From SIG565 sp045656145 (GTDB lineage: Bacteria; Bacillota; Clostridia; Oscillospirales; Acutalibacteraceae), in the NCBI GenBank assembly GCA_045656145.1, contig JAZOQP010000011.1, positions 1 to 64,000 on the forward strand: a stretch of 64,000 nucleotides of DNA, given 5' to 3'. The translations under genes and the position numbers were made by a program. Shown one piece after another: positions 25,653 to 33,899 of the stretch. Below the pieces are notes generated by a model. It was given only the letters and a program-made list of their open reading frames with translations, was not told where the DNA came from and ran no database searches. Position 1 is the stretch's first letter; every line of letters begins with the position of its first letter.

Positions 25653-26819
25653 ATGCTTACAGCATTGGATAAAATCAGTTACGGCTTATTTATTTTAAGC
25701 GTTAAGAATGGCGAAAAGGATAATGCCTGCATTATAAACACTGTGGTGCAATCCTGTCTTTCTCCCGAAAAGCTTACATTTTCGGTGAACAAGGCTAATT
25801 TTACCCATGAACTATTAAAGAAAAATCCTTTTTTCACGGTTTCAATAATAAGTGAAAAGGCTGATTTCGAGTTGTTTGAGCATTTCGGCTTTTCTTCAGG
25901 AAAAGATATCGATAAATTTAGCAATTTTAATTCGGTAATAAAAACCACGAATGGAACCTTGGCAATAAAAAAGGGAACAAACGCATATATAAGCGGAAAG
26001 GTTATTGATGTTCAAGATTTAGGTTCCCATTCGGTTTTCACTGCCGATATAACCGAAAAAGAGATTTTAAATGAGGATAAAAGCGCAACCTATGATTATT
26101 ATCATAAAAATATTAAGCCTCTACCTAAAACAGAAAATAAAAATCAGACCTTTTGGCGCTGTGAGATATGCGGATATGAGTATGTAGGGGAGCAACTCCC
26201 TGAGGACTTTATTTGTCCGCTATGCAAACACCCGGCAACTGATTTTGAAAAAATAGAAACTAAAGGAGAAATTGTTATGGCACAAAATAAATTTGCAGGA
26301 ACTAAAACCGAGAAAAATCTTTGGGAAGCTTTCGCTGGCGAATCTCAGGCAAGAAACAAATACACTTATTTTGCTTCGGTTGCCAAGAAGCAGGGCTTCG
26401 AGCAGATTGCAGCACTTTTCTTAAAAACTGCTGAGAATGAAAAAGAGCATGCTAAACTTTGGTTCAAGGCTTTAGGCGAATTAGGAGATACCGCTGAGAA
26501 CTTAGGTCATGCCGCAGATGGCGAGAACTATGAGTGGACCGATATGTACGACCGTATGGCTAAAGAGGCTGATGAAGAAGGCTTCCACGATTTAGCTGAG
26601 CAGTTCAGAGGCGTTGCTAAAATTGAGAAGGAGCATGAGGAACGCTATAGAGCTCTCCTTTCAAATGTTGAAACCCAAAAGGTATTTGAGAAGAGCGATG
26701 TTAAAGTTTGGGAGTGCAGAAACTGCGGCCACTTAGCAGTTGGAATGAAGGCTCCTGAGGTTTGCCCCGTTTGTGCTCATCCGCAGGCTTACTTCGAACT
26801 CCACGCAGAAAATTATTAA
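25653..26819 (+). CDS. Flavin reductase-rubredoxin-rubrerythrin fusion
   Basis: Oxidative-stress protein of 388 residues. Residues 1-150 are a flavin reductase-like FMN domain. A rubredoxin follows (CEICGYEYVG...CPLCKHP, about 168-200); these two form the known high-molecular-weight rubredoxin (Hrb). The rest is a complete rubrerythrin: diiron four-helix domain with EAFAGESQARNKY, ENEKEHAKL and IEKEHEERY, then a C-terminal rubredoxin-like CRNCGH...CPVCAHP. Rubrerythrins reduce hydrogen peroxide; the Hrb part would pass electrons from NAD(P)H. A GTG at 25644 is possible, but GAGGTG fits the ATG at 25653. An internal ATG at 26277 with a perfect AAAGGAG suggests rubrerythrin is also made alone. 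Confidence 0.9.
   Translation: MLTALDKISYGLFILSVKNGEKDNACIINTVVQSCLSPEKLTFSVNKANFTHELLKKNPFFTVSIISEKADFELFEHFGFSSGKDIDKFSNFNSVIKTTNGTLAIKKGTNAYISGKVIDVQDLGSHSVFTADITEKEILNEDKSATYDYYHKNIKPLPKTENKNQTFWRCEICGYEYVGEQLPEDFICPLCKHPATDFEKIETKGEIVMAQNKFAGTKTEKNLWEAFAGESQARNKYTYFASVAKKQGFEQIAALFLKTAENEKEHAKLWFKALGELGDTAENLGHAADGENYEWTDMYDRMAKEADEEGFHDLAEQFRGVAKIEKEHEERYRALLSNVETQKVFEKSDVKVWECRNCGHLAVGMKAPEVCPVCAHPQAYFELHAENY
26262..26279 (+). promoter_or_regulatory. Internal ribosome binding site and start for stand-alone rubrerythrin
   Basis: AAAGGAG (26262-26268), 8 nt, ATG (26277-26279), in frame with the fusion. Translation from here gives a 180-residue rubrerythrin beginning MAQNKFAGTKTEKNLW, the normal start of the family. 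Confidence 0.65.
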
Positions 26820-26824
26820 AAAAC

Positions 26825-26854
26825 AAAAATTCCCGAGTTAACTCGGGAATTTTT
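26825..26854. terminator. Bidirectional terminator
   Basis: AAAAATTCCCGAG, TTAA loop, CTCGGGAATTTTT; between convergent genes. Confidence 0.9.
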
Positions 26855-26860
26855 TTATGC

Positions 26861-27628
26861 CTATTTTTCTTCTTTCTTGGTGGTTAGATAATAGAAATAG
26901 TAGAATAAAACTATGTAGATTAAGAATAGCGCCACAACCGAAAGCGGATATAAAACCTTATTTCCGTTGAAGAGGTTATAGAGTATATCATAAGGTGTTC
27001 CGTCGCCCGCCATTAAAAACATATAGTTATAACCAATGAGCACATTTGCTATGTAAGCGGCTATGCAAAAGAAGCCGAGAATTGAGAAGGTTAAGGGGAT
27101 GTTTTTCTTTTTCATACTCGCCATTTTAGAAATTAAAATGTAAAGTGAGGCAAATCCCGAAATGGTGTGAGTGATACACGAAACCACATTATCAAAGGAT
27201 AGAACAGGGTAGGCGTTATAGTTTTGTCCTGCACCGATTGTGCCGAATACAGCGCCTAAAATTCCGAAAATGCAAACAAAATCAATTGCCGCCTCTTTAA
27301 CTCTTCCCTTTGTAAATGCCACAAGCGGAAGGGCTATTAACTGAATGCTGCATAAGAAAAGCGGTAGGTTGTGTAAAATCGGGTCGGTGCTGGAGTGTCT
27401 TAAGCATAAAATAATTATTTTAAAAATTTCAAAGGCATCTATTAAAATTGCCGCATAAATTAAAACAGTGTTTTTAGCCTTTAAATCTTTTTCACGGTTA
27501 ACATTTCCTAAAATGAGTGCCAGCAAATACATTGCAACTAAAAGTGAGCCTACAAATAAAAGATGCTGCCAGGATAAAAAGCCTTCGGGAGTGCGGGCAT
27601 ATCCGCCAAAACCAAAAAATTCTTTCAT
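26861..27628 (-). CDS. TIGR02206/YwaF-like integral membrane protein
   Basis: 255 residues with about seven hydrophobic segments. The central LPLFLCSIQLIALPL and the following FGTIGAGQNYNAYP region match the TIGR02206 (YwaF) family of unknown function. An in-frame start at 27643 exists, but GAGGAG lies 9 nt before the ATG at 27626-27628. It starts about 17 nt after the stop of the LtaS-like gene, so the two form an operon and may share an envelope role. Specific function unknown. Confidence 0.82.
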   Translation of the reverse strand: MKEFFGFGGYARTPEGFLSWQHLLFVGSLLVAMYLLALILGNVNREKDLKAKNTVLIYAAILIDAFEIFKIIILCLRHSSTDPILHNLPLFLCSIQLIALPLVAFTKGRVKEAAIDFVCIFGILGAVFGTIGAGQNYNAYPVLSFDNVVSCITHTISGFASLYILISKMASMKKKNIPLTFSILGFFCIAAYIANVLIGYNYMFLMAGDGTPYDILYNLFNGNKVLYPLSVVALFLIYIVLFYYFYYLTTKKEEK

Positions 27629-27644
27629 ATTAATTCTCCTCATT

Positions 27645-29468
27645 TTAATATATTAAATTATTATTCCAAAAATAAGTCATATATTTAAGATTTGCAAGTT
27701 CCTCTTCGGAGTAAGCGGTTAAAGTGCCGTTTTTAATTCCGATATTTGAACTTGTTATAATGGGTGTGGTCTTCATAAAGTCATTCATATATTTCATATA
27801 TGCAGGACCCTCGAATCCGAGTTCTTCAAATAAAACATTCATAAGGAAGCATGGAGAAATTACAGTTTCATTTTGCCCTTTGAAATCATTCCCCAAAATT
27901 TCTTTTGCGGCATCATTGCCCCAAATTAAATATTCGGTTTGATAATAATTGTAAAGACCATCTTGAGTTGTTAAATCAAGGTTTATTCCGAGCTCTGCGT
28001 AAACACTCTGAGCATCACCAAGCCATGGGTTGTGGTCTCCGAATACGCACAAAACAACCGGCTCATCAACTGTTTTAAAATAATCAACGAACTCTCTTAA
28101 AGCCTTGTTCTTTGAATCGGTTATATTAAGATAGTTGTTAAGAACATTTTGAGTATAAGGGGTATAATCTTTATTTACTCGCGATTTGCCAACTGTTATA
28201 TCGCTGCGGTATGGGGCATGTCCTTCGATGGTAACAGAGAAATTGAAATAGGGCTTAGATTTATCGCGATTTTCGAATTGGAGGATTAAATCGTCATAAT
28301 GAATTTTATCGGTAAAACTCCAAGGAGAATCGAAATATTTATTAAAATAATTTTCAATAAAAAGATATTCATCAAAACCGAACATTTTATTCATATTTTT
28401 TCGGTTATAAAACCAATCATTACTCGGGTGAGAGCCAACAACCGTGTAACCCTGACTTTTAAAATATCTTGCATAGGAGTTGGTTTTAGAATAATTATTT
28501 TTAAGGGTGTAACTGCCCGTTACAACACAGCGCTCGGTGTCAACGGTTCCACCTGCAAAAACATTTGTAAATAATTTTCCAGTGTAAGATTCGTTTTGTA
28601 ATTCTTTGAAAGAGTCGTAGCAAGACCAGTCAATCCCCGAAGCAGAGGTAAGCTTAGATATATCATTGCTGCCTTCTCGCATAATCATTATGATATTAAC
28701 TTTTTTATCTGTGGGAATATCGCTTTCGGGATAGGAATTAAGGAGATTTTTGGTTGCCTTTTCGTTATAACCCTTTGGTTTTGAGTTTATAACCTCATTT
28801 GTGCTGTTTATAAAGGAATAAACTGCGCCGTGCTCCGAGCGGTGCTGGGTTTGAGCCCAACTTGTTTGAGTACAAACAAGCTCGGAAGAGTAAAGCTTTG
28901 AATTAAAGCAAAGGATAATCGAAAATATAAATAAAGCAAGCGGTATAGCAACAAATTTAATGCGCTTTTTAAAAGATATTTTATTTGGAAATAAGAAAAT
29001 AAAAAACAAAAGCGATAAAATAAAAAATCCTAAAATGAACCAAACCTTAATATCCGGGGTAAGGCCATATTCGCCATCCACCGCAACCGTGATTCCTAAA
29101 AAGAGATTTTTAATATCGCTGAAAAGGGCGGTATCGCCGCGGAGTTTAAGCTTATAATAGTTACCAAGCCCAATGCTTAAAAATGGTATGGCGGTTGTAA
29201 GAAAAGCGGGCCAAAGTTTACCATATAGGCAAAAGGTTAAGGAAAATAAAGAGAAAATCGGCAAAAAGTTTATTAACAAAATTAGTGGTTTTTCAAAATA
29301 AATTGCAAAGTTTTCATAAATTCCCGTGAAGGTTGATAACTTTAGTGTGCAAAAGGTTAGGAGCGCCGAAAAGAAAACTAAAATAAAAAATCGAAAACTC
29401 CAATATATAGCTTTTTTAGATTTTGAAAGCCCGTTAGTGTCCCTTAAAAAGACAAATGGCATTTTCAA
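27645..29468 (-). CDS. LtaS-like phosphoglycerol transferase / sulfatase-fold enzyme
   Basis: Membrane enzyme of about 607 residues. Five hydrophobic segments occupy about residues 20-205, followed by an extracellular alkaline-phosphatase-superfamily domain. Motifs: the metal-site acid near VNIIMIMREGS, the nucleophile Thr region AGGTVDTERCV, and FGDHNPWLG with the metal-binding Asp and His. This fits the LtaS family that builds polyglycerolphosphate lipoteichoic acid; other phosphoglycerol transferases are possible. Start: AAGGTGAT sits 4 nt before a TTG (29466-29468), while the ATG at 29460-29462 is 10 nt away; TTG is chosen with doubt. Confidence 0.85.
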   Translation of the reverse strand: MKMPFVFLRDTNGLSKSKKAIYWSFRFFILVFFSALLTFCTLKLSTFTGIYENFAIYFEKPLILLINFLPIFSLFSLTFCLYGKLWPAFLTTAIPFLSIGLGNYYKLKLRGDTALFSDIKNLFLGITVAVDGEYGLTPDIKVWFILGFFILSLLFFIFLFPNKISFKKRIKFVAIPLALFIFSIILCFNSKLYSSELVCTQTSWAQTQHRSEHGAVYSFINSTNEVINSKPKGYNEKATKNLLNSYPESDIPTDKKVNIIMIMREGSNDISKLTSASGIDWSCYDSFKELQNESYTGKLFTNVFAGGTVDTERCVVTGSYTLKNNYSKTNSYARYFKSQGYTVVGSHPSNDWFYNRKNMNKMFGFDEYLFIENYFNKYFDSPWSFTDKIHYDDLILQFENRDKSKPYFNFSVTIEGHAPYRSDITVGKSRVNKDYTPYTQNVLNNYLNITDSKNKALREFVDYFKTVDEPVVLCVFGDHNPWLGDAQSVYAELGINLDLTTQDGLYNYYQTEYLIWGNDAAKEILGNDFKGQNETVISPCFLMNVLFEELGFEGPAYMKYMNDFMKTTPIITSSNIGIKNGTLTAYSEEELANLKYMTYFWNNNLIY

Positions 29469-29505
29469 AAATATCACCTTCTAATTAAAACATCATATAT
29501 AATAG

Positions 29506-29552
29506 TATTATATCAAATTTTGTTGTAAATTACCAGCAAATCTAAAAAACTC
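29506..29552 (-). promoter_or_regulatory. Promoter module upstream of the LtaS-like gene
   Basis: Minus strand TATAAT (29507-29512) with TG as extended -10 and TTGCTG further upstream. The whole 47-nt stretch, including the tail of the preceding terminator, is nearly repeated at 30649-30694. Confidence 0.6.
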
Positions 29553-30618
29553 TTTCGAAAAGAGTTTTAATAATTAAGCAAAGTTTTTGAACGCCAATTC
29601 TTATAAACGGCGGAACAATAACGCCAAGGAAAATATATATCGGCCAAAGATGAGTAAAGCCATGGGGAAATTTTGAATATATTTCGGGAGAAGTGCTAGA
29701 AAAAACGCCATAAATTAAATCAATTATTTTAAAAATAAGGAAATGCAAAGCCATTATATCAAAGGAATATTTTCCTATAAAGGCAAGGGCGCGGCTTAAG
29801 TATTTATTAATTGCCGCAATTTTAGCAATGTAACAAACGGCGTAAATGCCGCAAATAATTATAGGGTAGAATAAAAAGGGCGATACTATCTGAGATACCG
29901 ATAATTCAATGTGGTGATCTTTAATAACGGTAAAATAAATAAAAAGAATCAGCGAGAAAATAGCAATGGGAAGGCGCAAAAGTTTCTCTAATTTTATTTT
30001 TTTAATGGAAATAAGATACCCTAAAAGCATTATTGGAATAAGCAGTAAAGACACCTGAACATAGTGCGTAAACCTTAAGGAATTAAGGTTGCAATATAAA
30101 CCTAAGGCACCTGCAAAAATGCAAAGAGTGATTATGATAGGGTGTTTAATGCGAGGGAAGAATTTAGAGGATAAATTTGTTATTGTTCCAAAAATTATAA
30201 CGGCCGCGAGCATCATCGGAACAAACCACATGGCTCCGCCAAGACGCTCAAAACCCAAAAAGAAGAAGTTATTTATTATTTTTGTAATTATGGAATTAAG
30301 GCCTGTGAATTCGCTGCCCGGAAGGATATGTAATTTAAGGAATAGGTTATTTGTGAGGGTAAAAAAGGTCATATAGAAAAAGAAACTGCCCCACATAGAT
30401 TTAATTCTGTTTTGAAGCAAAAGGAATGGCGCAGCATCATATTTTTCATCATTAAACTGAAGCCCCGATACAAAAAAGAAAATCGGTAAATGAAAACCAT
30501 AAACAAATCTTATAACATCGGGATTAGGAAAACAGTGCCCTATAACAATTGCAATAATTCCCAAAGCTTTTATAATATCAAAAATGGGATTTCTTTCTCT
30601 AGTTTTCGAAACTTCCAT
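29542..30618 (-). CDS. Acyltransferase 3 family membrane protein
   Basis: 358 residues with about ten hydrophobic segments. The N-terminal motif FDIIKALGIIAIVIGHCF carries the conserved His of the acyltransferase 3 family (OafA/WecH/fucose 4-O-acetylase type), followed by FHLPIFFFVSGL. Such proteins transfer acetyl or other acyl groups across the membrane onto cell-surface glycans or lipids. The 3' end of the gene encodes the terminator stem. Substrate unknown; the LtaS-like gene downstream hints at teichoic acid or envelope polymer modification. Confidence 0.87.
   Translation of the reverse strand: MEVSKTRERNPIFDIIKALGIIAIVIGHCFPNPDVIRFVYGFHLPIFFFVSGLQFNDEKYDAAPFLLLQNRIKSMWGSFFFYMTFFTLTNNLFLKLHILPGSEFTGLNSIITKIINNFFFLGFERLGGAMWFVPMMLAAVIIFGTITNLSSKFFPRIKHPIIITLCIFAGALGLYCNLNSLRFTHYVQVSLLLIPIMLLGYLISIKKIKLEKLLRLPIAIFSLILFIYFTVIKDHHIELSVSQIVSPFLFYPIIICGIYAVCYIAKIAAINKYLSRALAFIGKYSFDIMALHFLIFKIIDLIYGVFSSTSPEIYSKFPHGFTHLWPIYIFLGVIVPPFIRIGVQKLCLIIKTLFERVF
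29546..29568 (-). terminator. Terminator embedded in the end of the acyltransferase gene
   Basis: AAAACTCTTT/AAAGAGTTTT stem with 3-nt loop covers the last codons; the minus-strand TTTTTT tract overlaps the TAG stop. Confidence 0.75.
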
Positions 30619-30648
30619 AATTAACTCGGCTTTCTTAAGTATTTCTTT

Positions 30649-30694
30649 TATTATATCAAATATTGTCGAAAATTACCAGCAAAACAAAAAACTC
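30649..30694 (-). promoter_or_regulatory. Promoter module upstream of the acyltransferase gene
   Basis: Minus strand TATAAT (30650-30655) with TG before it. Near-duplicate of 29506-29552 (same TTTGATATAATA and TTGCTGGTAATTT blocks). Confidence 0.6.
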
Positions 30695-30716
30695 CTTGAA
30701 AATTCAAGGAGTTTTT
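30687..30716 (-). terminator. Terminator of upp
   Basis: AAAAACTCCTTGAA/TTCAAGGAGTTTTT perfect inverted repeat; minus-strand T run follows. Confidence 0.85.
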
Positions 30717-30726
30717 GCATAATAAC

Positions 30727-31368
30727 TTATTTTGTACCAAATAAACGGTCGCCTGCATCGCCAAGACCCGGGAGGATATATCCGTTTTCATTCAAGCATC
30801 TATCAAGAGTGGATACGAAAATATCAACATCGGGGTGGGCTTCAGCAACCTTAGAAACGCCTTCAGGCGCGCCGATGATTGCCATAAACTTAATTTGCTT
30901 GCAGCCTTTATTTTTAAGAAGCTGAATAGCATCGCAAGCGCTGCCGCCGGTAGCAAGCATTGGGTCGATAAGTAAAACCAAGCTGTCTTCAATGCCTTCG
31001 GGCAGCTTACAGTAATATGACTGCGGCTCTAAGGTTTCTTCATCGCGGTACATACCAATATGACCAACTCTGGCAGAGGGGAAGAGCACATGAACGCCGT
31101 TTACCATACCAAGACCTGCTCTAAGAATCGGAACGATAACAATTGAATTATCACGAACAACTGTCTGAGTGCAGGTTTCAAGAGGAGTTTTAACACTTAT
31201 CTCGGTGGTTGGAACATCGGTTTTTAGGCTTTCATAGGTCATAAGGGTAGTTATTTCCTCAACCAATTCGCGAAATTCTTTCATACTTGTTTTCTCATCG
31301 CGCAAAATTGCAATTTTGTGGCGAATGAGGGGATGGTCGAAAATAACTACATTTTCGTAATTCTTCAT
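30727..31368 (-). CDS. upp: Uracil phosphoribosyltransferase
   Basis: Salvages uracil to UMP with PRPP. 213 residues; the PRPP loop VLLIDPMLATGGSA lies at about residues 124-137 and the C-terminal uracil site GLGDAGDRLFGTK is intact. Start ATG after GGAGG. Lies 27 nt after uraA in the same direction; uptake and salvage are co-expressed. Confidence 0.97.
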   Translation of the reverse strand: MKNYENVVIFDHPLIRHKIAILRDEKTSMKEFRELVEEITTLMTYESLKTDVPTTEISVKTPLETCTQTVVRDNSIVIVPILRAGLGMVNGVHVLFPSARVGHIGMYRDEETLEPQSYYCKLPEGIEDSLVLLIDPMLATGGSACDAIQLLKNKGCKQIKFMAIIGAPEGVSKVAEAHPDVDIFVSTLDRCLNENGYILPGLGDAGDRLFGTK

Positions 31369-31395
31369 TTTGGTTTGCCTCCTTGAAACCCCATT

Positions 31396-32790
31396 TTATT
31401 CGGGCTTCTTAAATTTGTTAAGAAGAATATTAACGATAATACCTAAGATTAATGCGCAAGCGATTGAGGTTAAGGTAACCTTACCGATAGCCATCGACAT
31501 ACCGCCGATACCTGCTATTAATATTACCGAAACGGTAAAGAGGTTTGCATTGTCTTCAAGGTCTACCTTCTGAATCATCTTAAGACCTGATACAGCAATG
31601 AAGCCATAAAGTGTTATACAAACGCCGCCCATTACGCATCCGGGGATGGAATCCAAGAATGCAACAAATGGAGAAACAAAGGCAATAAGAACTGCCATAA
31701 TAGCGGTTGTTGTGATGGTAGCAACCGAAGCATTGCGGGTAATAGCAACGCAACCTACAGACTCACCATAAGTAGTGTTGGGGCAACCACCAAAGATAGC
31801 GCCAACTGCAGAACCTACGCCATCGCCGAGAAGTGTGCGGTGAAGACCGGGATTCTCAAGAAGGTCGGTATCGATAATGGAAGAAAGATTTTTGTGGTCG
31901 GCAATATGCTCTGCAAATACAACGAATGCAACAGGAACATAAGCAACAGCAACTGTTGCAAGATAGCTCCACTGGAATTCCTTAATGCCCTTGAATGCTG
32001 CAGCAAATGTGAATTCAGGAACAGCAATAAAGGTTTTTAAGGTAATACCATCGGCAACAAGAGCCTTAAAGGGAGCAAAATCGATAACCTTAAGAGCATC
32101 AATATTTGCTTTGTAACCGATAAGAGTGAATATAAGAGCTACTGCATAACCTGCAAGAACACCAATGATAAAGGGGATGAGCTTGGTCATCTTTTTACCA
32201 TAGGTTGAGCAAAGAACAACAACTAATAAGGTAACAATAGCGCAAATGAATGATACCCAGATGTTAGTTGTCATGATAAAGTCGCCATTGTCGTTAGTAG
32301 GACCATAGGAGAAAACATCGCTGATAGCGGCACCTGCAAGAGAGAGACCAATGATAGCAACTGTGGGTCCGATAACTGCTGCGGGCATAAGCTTGTTAAT
32401 CCAGCCAACGCCTACAAATTTAACAACTAAAGCAATAATTACATAAACAAGACCTGCGAAAACGGCACCAATGATAAGACCTAAGTAACCGAGTTCGGTA
32501 GAGGGTGCGCCGGCAGTTGTAACTGCACCTGCGAAGGCTGCAACCATTGAGCCGATGAATGCAAAGGACGAGCCTAAGAAAACAGGGCTGCGGAACTTAG
32601 TGAAGAGCTGGTAAACAATAGTACCAATACCTGCACCAAAGAGTGCTGCCGAAGCCGACATACCGTTACCAACGATTGCCGGAACTGCGATTGTTGCTGC
32701 CATAATTGCGAGCAACTGTTGAATTGCGAAGATAATGAGTTTGCTGAAAGTGGGTTTGTCATGAATGTCATAAACTAGATTTTTTGCCAA
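31396..32790 (-). CDS. uraA: Uracil permease (NCS2 family)
   Basis: Membrane transporter of 464 residues with about 14 hydrophobic segments. FAIQQLLAIMAATIAVP at the N-terminus, NTTYGESVGCVAITRNASV and the GGVCITLYGFIAVSGLKM block are those of UraA/PyrP uracil transporters of the NCS2 family. Together with upp it forms a uracil uptake operon. Start ATG after AGGAGGAG. No PyrR attenuator is recognisable in the leader. Confidence 0.94.
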   Translation of the reverse strand: MAKNLVYDIHDKPTFSKLIIFAIQQLLAIMAATIAVPAIVGNGMSASAALFGAGIGTIVYQLFTKFRSPVFLGSSFAFIGSMVAAFAGAVTTAGAPSTELGYLGLIIGAVFAGLVYVIIALVVKFVGVGWINKLMPAAVIGPTVAIIGLSLAGAAISDVFSYGPTNDNGDFIMTTNIWVSFICAIVTLLVVVLCSTYGKKMTKLIPFIIGVLAGYAVALIFTLIGYKANIDALKVIDFAPFKALVADGITLKTFIAVPEFTFAAAFKGIKEFQWSYLATVAVAYVPVAFVVFAEHIADHKNLSSIIDTDLLENPGLHRTLLGDGVGSAVGAIFGGCPNTTYGESVGCVAITRNASVATITTTAIMAVLIAFVSPFVAFLDSIPGCVMGGVCITLYGFIAVSGLKMIQKVDLEDNANLFTVSVILIAGIGGMSMAIGKVTLTSIACALILGIIVNILLNKFKKPE

Positions 32791-32849
32791 TTTTTTCTCC
32801 TCCTTATTCTTTCCGGTGGGCTTAAATTTTATACCCTATCCAATTAATA

Positions 32850-32894
32850 ATTTTATCACTCTAGTCGATAAAAGTCAATATTTGTCGATTAAAA
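32850..32894 (-). promoter_or_regulatory. uraA promoter with direct repeats
   Basis: Minus strand TTGACT (32873-32878), 17 bp, TAAAAT (32850-32855) with TG before it. GTCGATAAAA (32864-32873) and GTCGATTAAAA (32884-32894) on the plus strand are direct repeats 20 bp apart that flank the -35, a possible operator. Confidence 0.65.
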
Positions 32895-32920
32895 TTTGTA
32901 TAAAATATATAAAAAATAAG

Positions 32921-32943
32921 TCCTCTCAAAAATTTTGAGAGGA
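32921..32943 (-). terminator. Terminator of the exopolysaccharide operon
   Basis: TCCTCTCAAAA/TTTTGAGAGGA stem; minus strand continues TTATTTTTTA. It is the only clear terminator found on the minus strand between 52879 and here. Confidence 0.85.
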
Positions 32944-32950
32944 ACTCATT

Positions 32951-33880
32951 TTATTTTGTTATTTTATTTTTACTTTTTGTGGTTGAAGAAATTATATATT
33001 TAGGTCTTCCTTTAATTTCTTCATAAATGCGGGCAATGTAAAAACCTATAATTCCAAGGCTTATCATAATTATGCTACCAATAAAAATGGTTATGATAAT
33101 AACCGTTGTCATGCCTTCAAGCGCTCTGCCAACTATTTTATCAATAAGTGCCCAAACACCAAAGATAGCCGAAATTATAAGCATAATAAATCCTAGAATG
33201 GTAACTATCTGCATAGGCGCTGTGGAGTAGGATGAAATATTTGAAACAGCATATTTTGCGAGGGATAGGGTAGACCATTTAGATTCCCCGTTGATTCGCT
33301 CTTTAACATCATATTCAATGGTTGTTTTATTATATCCAACCCAATAAGATATTGCCCTAAAGAAGCCTCTCTCGGGCATACGGTTTAGTACATCTATTAC
33401 CTTTCTGTCAAGAAGTTTAAAATCAGAGGAATTTGCCATATCAAACCCTGCCATACGGCTAATAACCGAATAGAAAAACTTTGCGCCTAAGGAATGCATT
33501 TTCTTTTCTTGGCCGCGTCCCTTTTTTATACCCTCTACAATTTCATAACCCATTTCCCATAAACGATACATTTCAATTATTTTTTCGGGCGGGTGCTGAA
33601 GGTCGCAATCGATAACAACGGCGCATTCTCCGTTTGCGGCAGAAAGGCCTGCAGAAATAGCCGATTCCTTGCCGAAATTTCTTGAGAAATGAAGACCAAT
33701 AATATTGTTTTCTTCACTTGCTAGGGTATTTATCACTTCGTATGTATCATCACTTGAGCCATCATCAATAAAAATAAATTCTTCTTCAATGCCATTTTCT
33801 TTAAGCAGGGAATGTATAACAGAATAGGCTGTTTTTATACATTTTCCTTCATTAAAGGCGGGAATAATTACTGATAACAT
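32951..33880 (-). CDS. Bactoprenol glucosyltransferase-like GT2 (GtrB type)
   Basis: Membrane-bound GT2 enzyme of 309 residues. SVIIPAFNE, IDDGSSDDT and VIDCDLQHPPE form the donor site (DxD). Two hydrophobic segments at about 225-250 and 262-285 and a C-terminal cytoplasmic tail are those of GtrB/DPM1-like enzymes that load glucose onto undecaprenyl phosphate. A GtrA-like flippase (52490) and a GtrII-like transferase (48134) occur in the same operon, completing a glycan-glucosylation set. Last gene of the operon. Confidence 0.88.
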   Translation of the reverse strand: MLSVIIPAFNEGKCIKTAYSVIHSLLKENGIEEEFIFIDDGSSDDTYEVINTLASEENNIIGLHFSRNFGKESAISAGLSAANGECAVVIDCDLQHPPEKIIEMYRLWEMGYEIVEGIKKGRGQEKKMHSLGAKFFYSVISRMAGFDMANSSDFKLLDRKVIDVLNRMPERGFFRAISYWVGYNKTTIEYDVKERINGESKWSTLSLAKYAVSNISSYSTAPMQIVTILGFIMLIISAIFGVWALIDKIVGRALEGMTTVIIITIFIGSIIMISLGIIGFYIARIYEEIKGRPKYIISSTTKSKNKITK

Positions 33881-33899
33881 AGAAAAATCTCCTTGTTAT

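Noticed and set aside
32791..32850. PyrR-type attenuator before uraA
   Set aside because: No PyrR-binding loop consensus and no terminator/antiterminator pair in the short leader.
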